Assembly (NCBI RefSeq): GCF_003885045.1
Contig: NZ_RHJS01000002.1
Coordinates: 6,069,302 to 6,133,301, forward strand
Reading direction: 5' to 3'
Length of the DNA: 64,000 nt
Source: Schaedlerella arabinosiphila
GTDB lineage: Bacteria > Bacillota > Clostridia > Lachnospirales > Lachnospiraceae
Shown: positions 1-7,584 of the stretch, in pieces
How the letters are laid out: each line of letters opens with the position of its first letter
Position numbering within the stretch: the stretch's first letter is position 1
Notes under the pieces: generated by a model
The model's input: the letters and a program-made list of their open reading frames with translations, nothing else
The model's database searches: none
What the model was told of the DNA's origin: nothing
Position numbers and translations under genes: made by a program

Positions 1-681
1 CGGCTTCAATCAAAGCTTGCCCTCCTGATGACGGGGACCCTGCTTCTTGCCGGGACATTGTTTGTCCTTTTCGTGGAAAATGGAAACCCGGAGACCATCG
101 GAGGGCTGAATCCGGGGCAGAAGCTGATGGCGTCCCTGTTCCAGTCCGTGACCACAAGGACAGCCGGATTTTTCACGGTACCCCAGGGGGCGCTGCATGC
201 GGAGTCCAAGCTGTTCTGTGCGATTCTGATGTTTATCGGAGGCTCTCCGGGCGGAACGGCAGGCGGGGTGAAAACCACCACATTTGTTATGCTGTTTCTT
301 GCCTGCCTGACGTTTGTGCGGGGAGGAAACGATACGGAGTGTATGGGAAAGAAAATTACGGTGGCAAATTTCCGAACCGGATTCTGTGTCATTATGGTTG
401 CGTTTGCCGTATTTATCACCGGGACGATTGCGATCCTCATCATTGAGCCGGACAGTATCCTGCTGGAAAATGTAATCTATGAGACTGCGTCCGCGGTGGG
501 CACCGTCGGGCTGACGGCGGATTTGACGCCGCAGCTGAGCCGCATCAGCCAGTCGGTTCTGATGGTTATGATGTATATCGGAAGACTGGGGCCGCTGACG
601 CTGGCGCTGATGTTTGCGGGAAAGACGCATCCAAGGGATCGGATACGAAGTCTGCCGGAAGAGCAGATCATGGTAGGATAG
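1..681 (+). CDS. ktrB: TrkH/KtrB-family potassium transporter, C-terminal part
   Basis: The reading frame is open from base 1, so the gene starts upstream of the window and about 226 C-terminal residues are present. The family forms the membrane channel subunit of Trk/Ktr K+ uptake and has four repeated pore loops. Two glycine-rich pore segments are visible: TTRTAGF followed by GGSPGGTAGGVKTTT, and later SAVGTVGLTADLT. Hydrophobic membrane helices lie between them. The cytosolic RCK partner starts 75 nt downstream, which supports a K+ uptake pair. The Ktr rather than Trk assignment comes from the single-RCK size of the partner and is less certain than the family. Confidence 0.93.
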   Translation, partial: RLQSKLALLMTGTLLLAGTLFVLFVENGNPETIGGLNPGQKLMASLFQSVTTRTAGFFTVPQGALHAESKLFCAILMFIGGSPGGTAGGVKTTTFVMLFLACLTFVRGGNDTECMGKKITVANFRTGFCVIMVAFAVFITGTIAILIIEPDSILLENVIYETASAVGTVGLTADLTPQLSRISQSVLMVMMYIGRLGPLTLALMFAGKTHPRDRIRSLPEEQIMVG

Positions 682-756
682 GCGGGTTTCGCAGGCGAAA
701 CTCCTTTGCTTTGGATGCAGGTTCGGGATTATATTTGGAAAGGAATCGGGCAGATT

Positions 757-1398
757 ATGAAAAAACAATTCATTGTATTGGGGCTTGGAAGTTTTGGGGC
801 CAGTGTAGCGGTCACGCTGCAGCAGTTGGGGTGCGATGTCGTAGCGGTGGATCAGGATATGGAACGTGTAAATGACGTGGCGGAGATGGTGACTTACGCC
901 ATGCAGGCGGATATCGGGAATCCGGATCTGCTTTTATCCCTGGGATCGAATAATTATGACGGACTGGTGGTGGCTGCTGCGGAGGACATGGAAGCCAGTA
1001 TAATGGCAACCCTGGTGGCGAAGGAAATCGGAATCCCACATGTGCTGTGCAAGGCGCGGGATAACCGGCATGCGGCGGTGCTTCGGAAGATCGGTGCGGA
1101 CGCGGTGGTATTTCCGGAGGAAGAGATGGGAAAACGGATTGCAAAAAATCTCATGTCCGCGAATTTTGCGGATTGGATTGCGCTGTCGCCGGATTACAGC
1201 GTGGTGGAGGTCAGGACGCCGTCCTACTGGGTCGGCAAGACCTTAAAGGAGCTGGATCTGAGAAGGGCACATGAGTTGAATGTGGTCGGGATCAAGGATG
1301 GGGACCGCGTGGAGATCACCCCCGACCCGGATATACCTTTGAAAGAAGAAAGTATTTTGATGCTTATAGGCGCCAACAAAACGCTGGAAAAGCTGTAA
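757..1398 (+). CDS. ktrA: KtrA/TrkA-type RCK potassium regulatory subunit
   Basis: 213-residue cytosolic gating subunit for the upstream K+ channel. An N-terminal Rossmann RCK fold carries the nucleotide-binding GLGSFG near residue 8, and acidic residues end the second strand (AVDQD). A C-terminal RCK_C domain follows (about residues 135-213). One RCK unit and about 220 residues is KtrA size; TrkA has two. The frame is open further upstream, but MKKQFIVLGLG is the family N-terminus and an AAAGGAA ribosome site precedes this ATG. A strong terminator follows, so the K+ pair ends a transcription unit. Confidence 0.93.
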   Translation: MKKQFIVLGLGSFGASVAVTLQQLGCDVVAVDQDMERVNDVAEMVTYAMQADIGNPDLLLSLGSNNYDGLVVAAAEDMEASIMATLVAKEIGIPHVLCKARDNRHAAVLRKIGADAVVFPEEEMGKRIAKNLMSANFADWIALSPDYSVVEVRTPSYWVGKTLKELDLRRAHELNVVGIKDGDRVEITPDPDIPLKEESILMLIGANKTLEKL

Positions 1399-1413
1399 CA
1401 AAATTTGATCTGG

Positions 1414-1464
1414 AAAAAAGCATGGCTGTCTGCGGTGAGATGCCAAAGACGGCCATGCTTTTTT
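1414..1464 (+). terminator. Intrinsic terminator after ktrA
   Basis: A run of As leads into GCATGGC, then a loop and GGCCATGC followed by six Ts. The stem is near-perfect, starts 16 nt after the ktrA stop codon and is flanked by A and T runs, so it could act in both directions. Confidence 0.85.
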
Positions 1465-1639
1465 GCGCTGCAGTAAACGATTTTCTTTTTGCCGCAGGAT
1501 TTGTCGGATTTTCGCAAGAATAGTTGACGGGTAAAATGTGATTTGATAAAATGAAAAAAGTGCAGTGTGAAACGGAAATATTTCTAAGAGACTGATCCTC
1601 ATAGTAAAAATAGACGGAAAATGCAGAAGGAGGAAGACC

Positions 1640-3265
1640 ATGGAAGATTTGTCATTTGGCGAACAGGTCAAGATTATTTTAAGCCGGAAGGGCATGACGA
1701 TAAAAGAACTGGCGGAACAGATTGAGGCCACCACGAAAAAGAAAATGTCCAGACAGAATCTGACACAGCGTCTTGGAAGGGATAACTTTCAGGAAAAGGA
1801 TATGCGGATGATCGCGGCGATTCTGGGCTGTCCTTTTCAGTTGAGTATCTTTCCGCTGGAAAACGGAGCGGGAGAAAAGGCGGAGCCGATGGAAGAACTC
1901 CTTTTGAAATATGTCAAGCACCCGAAGGCGCAGCCGAAAAAGAAAAAGGATGACATGGAGGACGGCTACTACCAGCAGGTGCTTGTGTTTGATCAGGATT
2001 CGCCGGGGATAGCGGCATCCGACGCGGATGCAGATGGGGTAGCGGCGTTAGATGCAGGTGTCCCGGGAATGATGTCGGATGCAGACAGAGAATCGGTATC
2101 CGATGCAGGTGCAGCAGGAGCCATGGCGGACACAGACAGAGAATCGTCATCCGATGCAGACGCCCAGGACAAGGCGGCAGATCCGGGCAGAGAAGCTGTG
2201 GCGCCAGCCGGCGCCTTCGATCCTTTTGCGGAAGACTCGGATTTTGACGAGGACGACGACCTGCTGGAGATCGATATTCTCGATCCGGAGGATTCCGAAG
2301 ACCTGGATGAGGCAGATCTTTTATATGGAGGATTCAAGACAAAGCGGATTGACCGGGCGGCGATCCTTGCTGCGGCAAGGAAGGCTGAGGAAGAAAAGTG
2401 GGATGCCATAACAGGAACCAGGGACAGAACCGAAGAGGCACGGGGGCAGGAGCTCCGAAGCCAGGGAACTGCAGCGGAAGCGGCAGACGGCGCAGAAGAG
2501 AATCACACTTCGGATGCCCTCCGGCAGAGCGGCCCGGCGGAGAGAATAAACGCAGCGGGAGAGGAGCGCAGACCGGAGGCTCAGGGTGCCGGTACTGACT
2601 ACAGTACGGAGCCACGGGGTTCTGGCGCAGACCGCAGTACGGAGGCACGGGACGCTGGTGCAGACCCGGCTTTGGAAATTCCGGGGGCCGCAGTTGACGC
2701 AGAGAGCAGTGTGGAGTCCCAATACCAGAATGATGTACCGAAGGCTGCAAGCGGGGACAGGGAAGCTTCCGGCACAAAGGAGCAGGATTTTGGCAGAAAA
2801 GCGGCAGAGGAGAAGGAACCCACTGCTGCGGAGGAACGGGATCTGACGATTGGGGAACTGTATATGATCCACAAGGAACTGGACGAGCTGGAGGAAACCC
2901 TGCATCCAAGGGCGGATGTAAGCATGGAGGTTCCGGCGCAGGCAGCGCCCACAGATCCGGAACCGATTTATGCGGCCGGGCAGGAAGAACCGGAAGAAGA
3001 TCCGGAACCAGAGGATTTTGAACCGGTTATCCGGTATGAGGACGCGGAGGAAAACCTGGAGCTTGGGGAAATGAACCCATATACCGGCCGCGAATATCAG
3101 ACCAACAGTGTGCGGATGCATCCGTCCAGGATCGGCTATGTACAGGTATACGACCGTTTCCAGCACGGCTGGACGGATATGACGGAATGGGCCTTCCTTG
3201 GATACCAGGAGCGGAAGAAAACACTCCTCGGCAGGGATTATGAGCCGCCCATTTATCTGGACTGA
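1640..3265 (+). CDS. Acidic low-complexity protein with N-terminal HTH
   Basis: 541 residues with a clear AAGGAGGAAG ribosome site. Residues 1-75 resemble an XRE-like helix-turn-helix (SRKGMTIKELAEQIEA, then SRQNLTQRLG). Residues about 110-450 are low complexity and rich in Asp, Glu, Ala and Gly, with imperfect repeats of the DADRESVSDAG and GADRSTEARD type. The last 65 residues are non-repetitive (MNPYTGREYQ, RIGYVQVYDRF, GWTDMTEWAFLGY) and look like a conserved folded tail. The gene lies 47 nt before the dGTPase gene and may be cotranscribed with it. A DNA-binding regulator with a disordered linker is an inference; I do not recognise the full-length family. Confidence 0.8.
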   Translation: MEDLSFGEQVKIILSRKGMTIKELAEQIEATTKKKMSRQNLTQRLGRDNFQEKDMRMIAAILGCPFQLSIFPLENGAGEKAEPMEELLLKYVKHPKAQPKKKKDDMEDGYYQQVLVFDQDSPGIAASDADADGVAALDAGVPGMMSDADRESVSDAGAAGAMADTDRESSSDADAQDKAADPGREAVAPAGAFDPFAEDSDFDEDDDLLEIDILDPEDSEDLDEADLLYGGFKTKRIDRAAILAAARKAEEEKWDAITGTRDRTEEARGQELRSQGTAAEAADGAEENHTSDALRQSGPAERINAAGEERRPEAQGAGTDYSTEPRGSGADRSTEARDAGADPALEIPGAAVDAESSVESQYQNDVPKAASGDREASGTKEQDFGRKAAEEKEPTAAEERDLTIGELYMIHKELDELEETLHPRADVSMEVPAQAAPTDPEPIYAAGQEEPEEDPEPEDFEPVIRYEDAEENLELGEMNPYTGREYQTNSVRMHPSRIGYVQVYDRFQHGWTDMTEWAFLGYQERKKTLLGRDYEPPIYLD

Positions 3266-3312
3266 CCGGCAGGCGCAGACCGCACAGGCAAAACGAAGGG
3301 AGAAGATCAATC

Positions 3313-4722
3313 ATGGAGTGGAATACGCTGCTTTCTGCAAAACGTATGCGGGGCGGTTTTTATACGGCAAAAAAGTCCGCGGACCTGAGAAGTGAATTTG
3401 AAAAGGATTATCACCGTATCATCGGCAGCGCTTCCTTTCGGAGGCTGCAGGACAAGACCCAGGTTTTTCCGCTGGACAAAAGCGATTTTATACGAACCCG
3501 CCTGACCCATTCCCTGGAGGTGTCCTCTTTTGCCAAATCATTGGGGCAGAACATCGGGCAGAAGCTTTTGACCGGAAATATGGATCCCGGGTTTACCCAG
3601 CAGATGAAAGAGGATATCTGCCATATCCTGCAGTGCGCCGGACTGATCCATGATATCGGAAACCCGCCGTTCGGGCATTTTGGAGAACTGGCGATCCGGG
3701 AATGGTTCGAGGGCAACCTAAAGCGGCTCAGATTTTACGGGGAACCGGTGGAAGACATTCTGGAACCTCAGATGAAGGCGGACTTCTATCATTTTGAAGG
3801 AAATGCGCAGGCTCTGCGGCTTGTCACAAAGCTGCATTATCTGGTGGATGAAAATGGTATGAACCTGACCTGCGCCCTTTTGGACACAATCGTAAAATAT
3901 CCGGTTCCGTCTACAGGGATCGACAAGTCCACGGGCAACATCAAAGACAAGAAGATGGGATACTATTATGCGGAGCGGGAGATATACGAAGAGATTTCCA
4001 GAGAAACAGGCACAGGCTTTTGCAGGCACCCGCTGACGTACATACTGGAAGCGGCCGACGATCTGGCATACAGCACGGCGGATATTGAGGACGCATTTGT
4101 GAAAGGCTATATCACATACAATATGCTGGTGGAGGAGCTGGAAAAGCTGGGTGAGAGCTGCCGCTGCCCCGGTTTTGACGCGCTGGAAAAGATTCAGGTC
4201 TATTACCGGAGAGGGCAGGAAAAGGGAATCTGGAATCCGGAAAGCTATGCGGTGAAAAACTGGGTGGTCCGTCTACAGGCTGTGCTGATTAACTGCGCGA
4301 CAGACGGGTTTATTTCCAACTATGACAGGATCATGAAGGGCGAATATGACCGCAATCTCTTCCAGGGCACTTACGGCGAGCCGCTCATGAAGCTGCTGGG
4401 AGAAATGGCATACAAGAAGGTATTCTGCTCCAATGATATCTACAAAATGGAGATCGCGGAGGGTGTGATCCTGGATTTCCTGATGGAAAAGCTGGTGTCC
4501 GCGATCCTCTATTATGATACGGATAAAAAGCCGACTTCTATGGATACCAGGGTGGTTTCCTTCATATCAGACAATTATGTAAATGCTTACCGCCACCAGG
4601 CAAAGGGAAAAAGCGAAGCGGAGAAGCTCTATCTCCGCCTGCTTCTTGTCACAGATTACGTCTGCGGCATGACGGACAGCTATGCAAAACGGCTGTATCA
4701 GGAATTGAGAGGGATCGTGTGA
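3313..4722 (+). CDS. dgt: Deoxyguanosinetriphosphate triphosphohydrolase-like protein
   Basis: 469-residue HD-domain enzyme expected to hydrolyse dGTP or other dNTPs to the nucleoside and triphosphate, limiting nucleotide pools. The metal ligands are visible: RLTHSLEV (His66), GLIHDIGNPPFGH (His113-Asp114) and the downstream EAADDLAYSTADIEDA. The N-terminal FRRLQDKTQVFPL segment is typical of the family. The ATG follows AAGGGAGAAG at good spacing. Length and motif order fit an intact enzyme. Substrate preference cannot be read from the sequence. Confidence 0.95.
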   Translation: MEWNTLLSAKRMRGGFYTAKKSADLRSEFEKDYHRIIGSASFRRLQDKTQVFPLDKSDFIRTRLTHSLEVSSFAKSLGQNIGQKLLTGNMDPGFTQQMKEDICHILQCAGLIHDIGNPPFGHFGELAIREWFEGNLKRLRFYGEPVEDILEPQMKADFYHFEGNAQALRLVTKLHYLVDENGMNLTCALLDTIVKYPVPSTGIDKSTGNIKDKKMGYYYAEREIYEEISRETGTGFCRHPLTYILEAADDLAYSTADIEDAFVKGYITYNMLVEELEKLGESCRCPGFDALEKIQVYYRRGQEKGIWNPESYAVKNWVVRLQAVLINCATDGFISNYDRIMKGEYDRNLFQGTYGEPLMKLLGEMAYKKVFCSNDIYKMEIAEGVILDFLMEKLVSAILYYDTDKKPTSMDTRVVSFISDNYVNAYRHQAKGKSEAEKLYLRLLLVTDYVCGMTDSYAKRLYQELRGIV

Positions 4723-4733
4723 GCGTTTTGCAT

Positions 4734-4833
4734 TTTATTCCTGCGAAGCAGCGAGCCGGGCGGCCGTGCCTGCATGGATTGGGCGGCTGCCGCGGGGGTC
4801 AAATATCCCGCAGCTTGCTACGGGGTATTTGAC
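4734..4833. repeat. Dispersed palindromic repeat element
   Basis: Two parts lie between the convergent dgt and CxH-repeat genes. The first (4734-4780) contains GAAGCAGCGAGCC and TGCATGGAT and matches 58150-58196 at most positions. The second (4798-4833) is a hairpin, GTCAAATAT ... ATATTTGAC type, with a CCCGCAGCTTGCTACGGGG core. The same core is at the centre of the perfect palindrome at 40045-40096. The hairpin covers the last codons of the minus-strand gene. Confidence 0.6.
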
Positions 4834-6119
4834 TTGAGGTAACAGCACCAGTATCCAAAGTTCGCATTCGGATTGCATTCGTCATCCGTGAGCTGCAGGG
4901 AGTCGTTGTAGGAATCGGTGAACTGAGGAAAACCGAACAGCCTGGCGGCTCTGGCTTCGTGGGGGTCATAAATGCCCGGGACGCCGAGCCAGTAGTGTCC
5001 GTCCTTTTCAATCAGGAGCAGATGATTGTAATTGTGATACCCGTGCAGAAGAAAACTGTTGTTGGCAAGGTGCCAATATCTTCGGGGCAGGATCGACATT
5101 TCGGAACGCTGGATCTTTTTTACGTTATGGGATGGCTGGTCCGCAGATGCGTTTTGGCTGCTGCGGGAAGCCTGTTCGGCCTGCGTGTCCTGCTCTGTCT
5201 GGCATTCCTGCCCGGCGGGAGAATCTTGTGCAGTACCGCATTTCTGCTCCGGAGGAGAATCCTGCCTGTCATCGCATCCCTGTTCTGTGGAAGGGCTCTG
5301 CGCGTGATCACATTCCTGCTCTGGGGGAGGGTTTTGCATGTGATTGCACTCCTGTTCTGCGGGAGGGCTCTGCGTGTGACCGCACTCCTGCTCTGCGGGA
5401 GAGCTCTGCGTGTGACCGCACTCCTGCTCTGCGGGAGGGCTTTGCATGTGATTGCACTCCTGCTCTGGGGGAGGATTTTGCGTGTGGCTGCACTCTTGCT
5501 CCGTGGAAGAATGTTGTCTGTCACCGCGCTCTGCAAAGCGGTTCTCTTTGCTTTGCCCAGAGTTTTCTGTGGGGCTGCTTTCCGAAAGAACCGCATCGCT
5601 TTCCCGTTCCGGCTCCCTTCGGTCCGGGGCAGGTTCAGGCGGTTCCTCGGCATTGCATTCGTGAATGGATTCTGCTTCCAGCTCCGGGGGAGCTTTGGGC
5701 TCTCTCGCCGGGGAAGGAGAATCCGGACGGTTTTTCGGTTCGCCGGACAGCAGCTTAGCGGCATCCACAGCTATACCGGGCGCGGCCGCGGCGAGAATGT
5801 GCCCGTTTGAAAGGGGCAGAAAAAATCCGTTAATGGTGTCCAGCGTCTGGCCGGTGGGAAAACGGGATTCCGCGGAACTCATCCTTGCAGAAACAGAATG
5901 ATTGGCGCAGGTGATTTCCGTCAGGACTGCAGATGTCGTTTGCTCGTTTTCCGGATAAAAGGCGCAGAGCTTTATTGTGTCCGCGTAGGATACCGGAATC
6001 CCCCGTGCATTGAGCTGCAGGGTACAGGAGTGATAGTACCGGGTGATTTTCAGAAAACCGGCATTGCGCAGCTTTTTCGTACCGTTATATTCATAAAGAT
6101 AGAAAATACCAGGTTTCAT
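4818..6119 (-). CDS. Repeat-rich protein with conserved N- and C-terminal domains
   Basis: 433 residues. The start is MKPGIFYLYEYNG, preceded by GGAGGCAAAT; the frame extends 14 codons further upstream without a better site. The first 130 residues look folded (YEYNGTKKLRNAGFLKI). The middle is low complexity and contains about nine 12-residue units of the EQECxHxQxPPA type. The last 90 residues are rich in aromatic residues (RYWHLANNSFLLHGYHNYNH, then WLGVPGIYDPHEARAARLFG, GYWCCYLKSN) and look like a domain known only from clostridial hypothetical proteins. No signal peptide or membrane helix is seen. Convergent with dgt and divergent from tadA. Function unknown. Confidence 0.8.
   Translation of the reverse strand: MKPGIFYLYEYNGTKKLRNAGFLKITRYYHSCTLQLNARGIPVSYADTIKLCAFYPENEQTTSAVLTEITCANHSVSARMSSAESRFPTGQTLDTINGFFLPLSNGHILAAAAPGIAVDAAKLLSGEPKNRPDSPSPAREPKAPPELEAESIHECNAEEPPEPAPDRREPERESDAVLSESSPTENSGQSKENRFAERGDRQHSSTEQECSHTQNPPPEQECNHMQSPPAEQECGHTQSSPAEQECGHTQSPPAEQECNHMQNPPPEQECDHAQSPSTEQGCDDRQDSPPEQKCGTAQDSPAGQECQTEQDTQAEQASRSSQNASADQPSHNVKKIQRSEMSILPRRYWHLANNSFLLHGYHNYNHLLLIEKDGHYWLGVPGIYDPHEARAARLFGFPQFTDSYNDSLQLTDDECNPNANFGYWCCYLKSNTP
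5179..5502 (-). repeat. 36-bp in-frame tandem repeats (Cys-x-His units)
   Basis: About nine imperfect 36-bp units inside the minus-strand gene, each encoding a version of EQECxHxQSPPA. Units near the N-terminal side keep Cys and His strictly; the last ones degenerate (EQKCGTAQ, GQECQTEQ, EQASRSSQ). Being in frame and a multiple of three, the array can change length without breaking the gene. Confidence 0.8.
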
Positions 6120-6226
6120 ATTTGCCTCCAGTCTTGTCTTTTCTACCATTAGTGTATTCAATGGGGTTGGGAAAAAGAACTGTCCGGATGCCTGGGCCGG
6201 AAGAAATGCAGCAGAAAGGAAGTCCT

Positions 6227-6775
6227 ATGGATCAGAACAAAACGATGGATTCGAACAGGAATCCGAACCAAAATTCACAGACCGGCCGGGAGGCGGACAT
6301 AAAACGGGATGAAAAATATATGCGGGAAGCGATCCGTCAGGCCCGGAAAGCCTACGCACTGGAGGAGGTACCCATCGGCTGCGTGATCGTCTGTCAGGAC
6401 AAGATCATCGGCAGAGGATATAACCGGCGCACCGTGGATAAAAATACACTGGCTCATGCGGAACTGACAGCCATCCGAAAAGCATGCAGAAAAATGGATG
6501 ACTGGCGGCTGGAGGAGTGCACCATGTACGTGACCCTGGAGCCATGCCAGATGTGTTCGGGGGCCATCGTGCAGGCGCGGATTCCCCGGGTGGTGGTGGG
6601 CTGTATGAACCCAAAGGCGGGATGTGCCGGTTCCATCTTGAATCTGCTGGACAGGAAGGAATTTAACCATCAGGCGGAGCTGACAGTGGGAGTACTTGCC
6701 GAGGAATGCAGCGAAATGATGAAGCAGTTTTTCCGGGAGCTGCGGGAGCGGCAAAAAGCAAAAAAGAAAAGCTGA
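6227..6775 (+). CDS. tadA: tRNA-specific adenosine deaminase TadA
   Basis: 182 residues. Deaminates adenosine-34 to inosine in tRNA-Arg(ACG), allowing wobble decoding. The CDA fold shows the zinc and proton-shuttle motif HAELTAI and the second zinc motif PCQMCSGAI, plus the TadA-typical VPIGCVIV and GCMNPKAGCAGS. The start at MDQNKTM has an AGAAAGGA ribosome site 6 nt upstream. About 30 polar residues precede the domain and a Lys-rich tail ends it. Upstream in-frame ATGs overlap the divergent gene and lack good sites. The SRP RNA follows, convergent. Confidence 0.95.
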   Translation: MDQNKTMDSNRNPNQNSQTGREADIKRDEKYMREAIRQARKAYALEEVPIGCVIVCQDKIIGRGYNRRTVDKNTLAHAELTAIRKACRKMDDWRLEECTMYVTLEPCQMCSGAIVQARIPRVVVGCMNPKAGCAGSILNLLDRKEFNHQAELTVGVLAEECSEMMKQFFRELRERQKAKKKS

Positions 6776-6825
6776 CCGGGCTTTGCTTTACAAAAAGAAT
6801 CGTTTATATGAAAGAAATATGTTTA

Positions 6826-6852
6826 CAAAAAAACTGCCGACGGCAGTTTTTT
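6826..6852. terminator. Bidirectional terminator between tadA and SRP RNA
   Basis: AAAACTGCCG and its complement CGGCAGTTTT are separated by one base, with A and T runs on both sides. It can end tadA on the plus strand and the SRP RNA on the minus strand. Confidence 0.85.
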
Positions 6853-6879
6853 ATATACAAAAGCAATCTGAATTTTTTT

Positions 6880-7143
6880 TCGTGCATTACGCTTCGAATG
6901 CATCTCCACAAACGTTACCTTGGCAGTTAACTCGACCCAGGCACCCTCATAACACCCGGAAGGTTCTGCTTAGTGCTGCTTCGTTCCCGACCTGACACGG
7001 TTCACAGATTCCCGTCGCATGAGACCCGGATCTTCATCGCCACTTTCCAAGGGCAGCTTTGCAAATCAGCACCCTCAGCGTAATATCACCCCTGCTATAG
7101 CGGATTGCAGGTACAAGGTACCGCTAACACCCCGGCTGCACGA
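6880..7143 (-). ncRNA. ffs: Signal recognition particle RNA, large Firmicutes type
   Basis: On the minus strand the transcript contains the conserved SRP domain IV segment GTCAGGTCGGGAACGAAGCA and the Alu-domain segment GGTACCTTGTACCTGCAATC, both well known from Bacillus scRNA. The ends pair (TCGTGCA at the 5' end, TGCACGA at the 3' end), which gives about 264 nt, the size of the long form. A consensus promoter lies just upstream and a terminator downstream. The apical loop region reads GGGAAC instead of the more usual CGGAAG. The RNA binds Ffh for cotranslational membrane targeting. Confidence 0.93.
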
Positions 7144-7149
7144 GTTTTA

Positions 7150-7178
7150 ATTTTACATGGTTTTTCCGAAAATGTCAA
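7150..7178 (-). promoter_or_regulatory. Sigma-A promoter of SRP RNA
   Basis: Minus strand: TTGACA (7178-7173), a 17-nt spacer, then TAAAAT (7155-7150). The start site expected about 7 nt on coincides with the paired 5' end of the SRP RNA. Confidence 0.85.
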
Positions 7179-7264
7179 TGCATTCGGCGGCAGAAAAAAA
7201 ATTTCCGGCCAATACAGTGATGGGGCGTGCAGGCGCGGCCCGAACATTATCTTTTATGAAATGG

Positions 7265-7293
7265 TTGAAAAAGAGTATGTAAAATGCTAAAAT
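7265..7293 (+). promoter_or_regulatory. Sigma-A-like promoter for the 33-residue peptide gene
   Basis: TTGAAA at 7265-7270, a 17-nt spacer and TAAAAT at 7288-7293. About 80 nt of leader follows, with a small AGCGG/CCGCT hairpin before the ATG. Confidence 0.65.
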
Positions 7294-7375
7294 TTATGAA
7301 AAGTAAAAAAGCGGCGGCTTTTTCCGCTAAAAAACGGTACGCCCCCATGCTTTCAGAAAAAAGGAGTTGAACGAA

Positions 7376-7477
7376 ATGAACTTTTACAGTAAAAAATTCC
7401 GTAAGTTTGCGGCAGGATTGATCTTACTTGTGATTTTTGCAATGGTAGCCACGATGGTGATACCGTATCTGATATAA
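7376..7477 (+). CDS. Small single-pass membrane protein, 33 residues
   Basis: An AAAGGAG site 7 nt before the ATG, then MNFYSKKFRKFAAG, a hydrophobic stretch of about 20 residues (LILLVIFAMVATMVIP) and a stop. The basic N-terminus followed by one helix predicts a membrane micropeptide with its N-terminus inside. It has its own promoter and a downstream hairpin. Similar micropeptides occur near such genes in Clostridia, but I cannot name a function. Confidence 0.7.
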   Translation: MNFYSKKFRKFAAGLILLVIFAMVATMVIPYLI

Positions 7478-7486
7478 CCATCAAAA

Positions 7487-7524
7487 AAGAGCGGGCAGGA
7501 GGGAAAGAGACTGCCTGCTTTATA
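7487..7524 (+). terminator. Probable terminator after the micropeptide gene
   Basis: AGCGGGCAG, a 12-nt loop and CTGCCTGCT followed by TTATATAA, starting 12 nt after the stop codon. The T run is short, so termination may be partial and allow read-through into the VanW gene. Confidence 0.5.
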
Positions 7525-7584
7525 TAAAGAGAATCCGGGAAATTCACCGGCTTGTCCGAGGAAGAATCAGAGGATTGAGAAGAG

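Noticed and set aside
5179..5502. Possible CRISPR array because of about nine regularly spaced 36-bp units
   Set aside because: Units are contiguous with no unique spacers, are in frame with a coding sequence, and no cas gene is nearby.
7105..7290. 61-codon plus-strand frame opposite the SRP RNA 5' end
   Set aside because: It overlaps the SRP RNA gene and both promoters and has no ribosome site.
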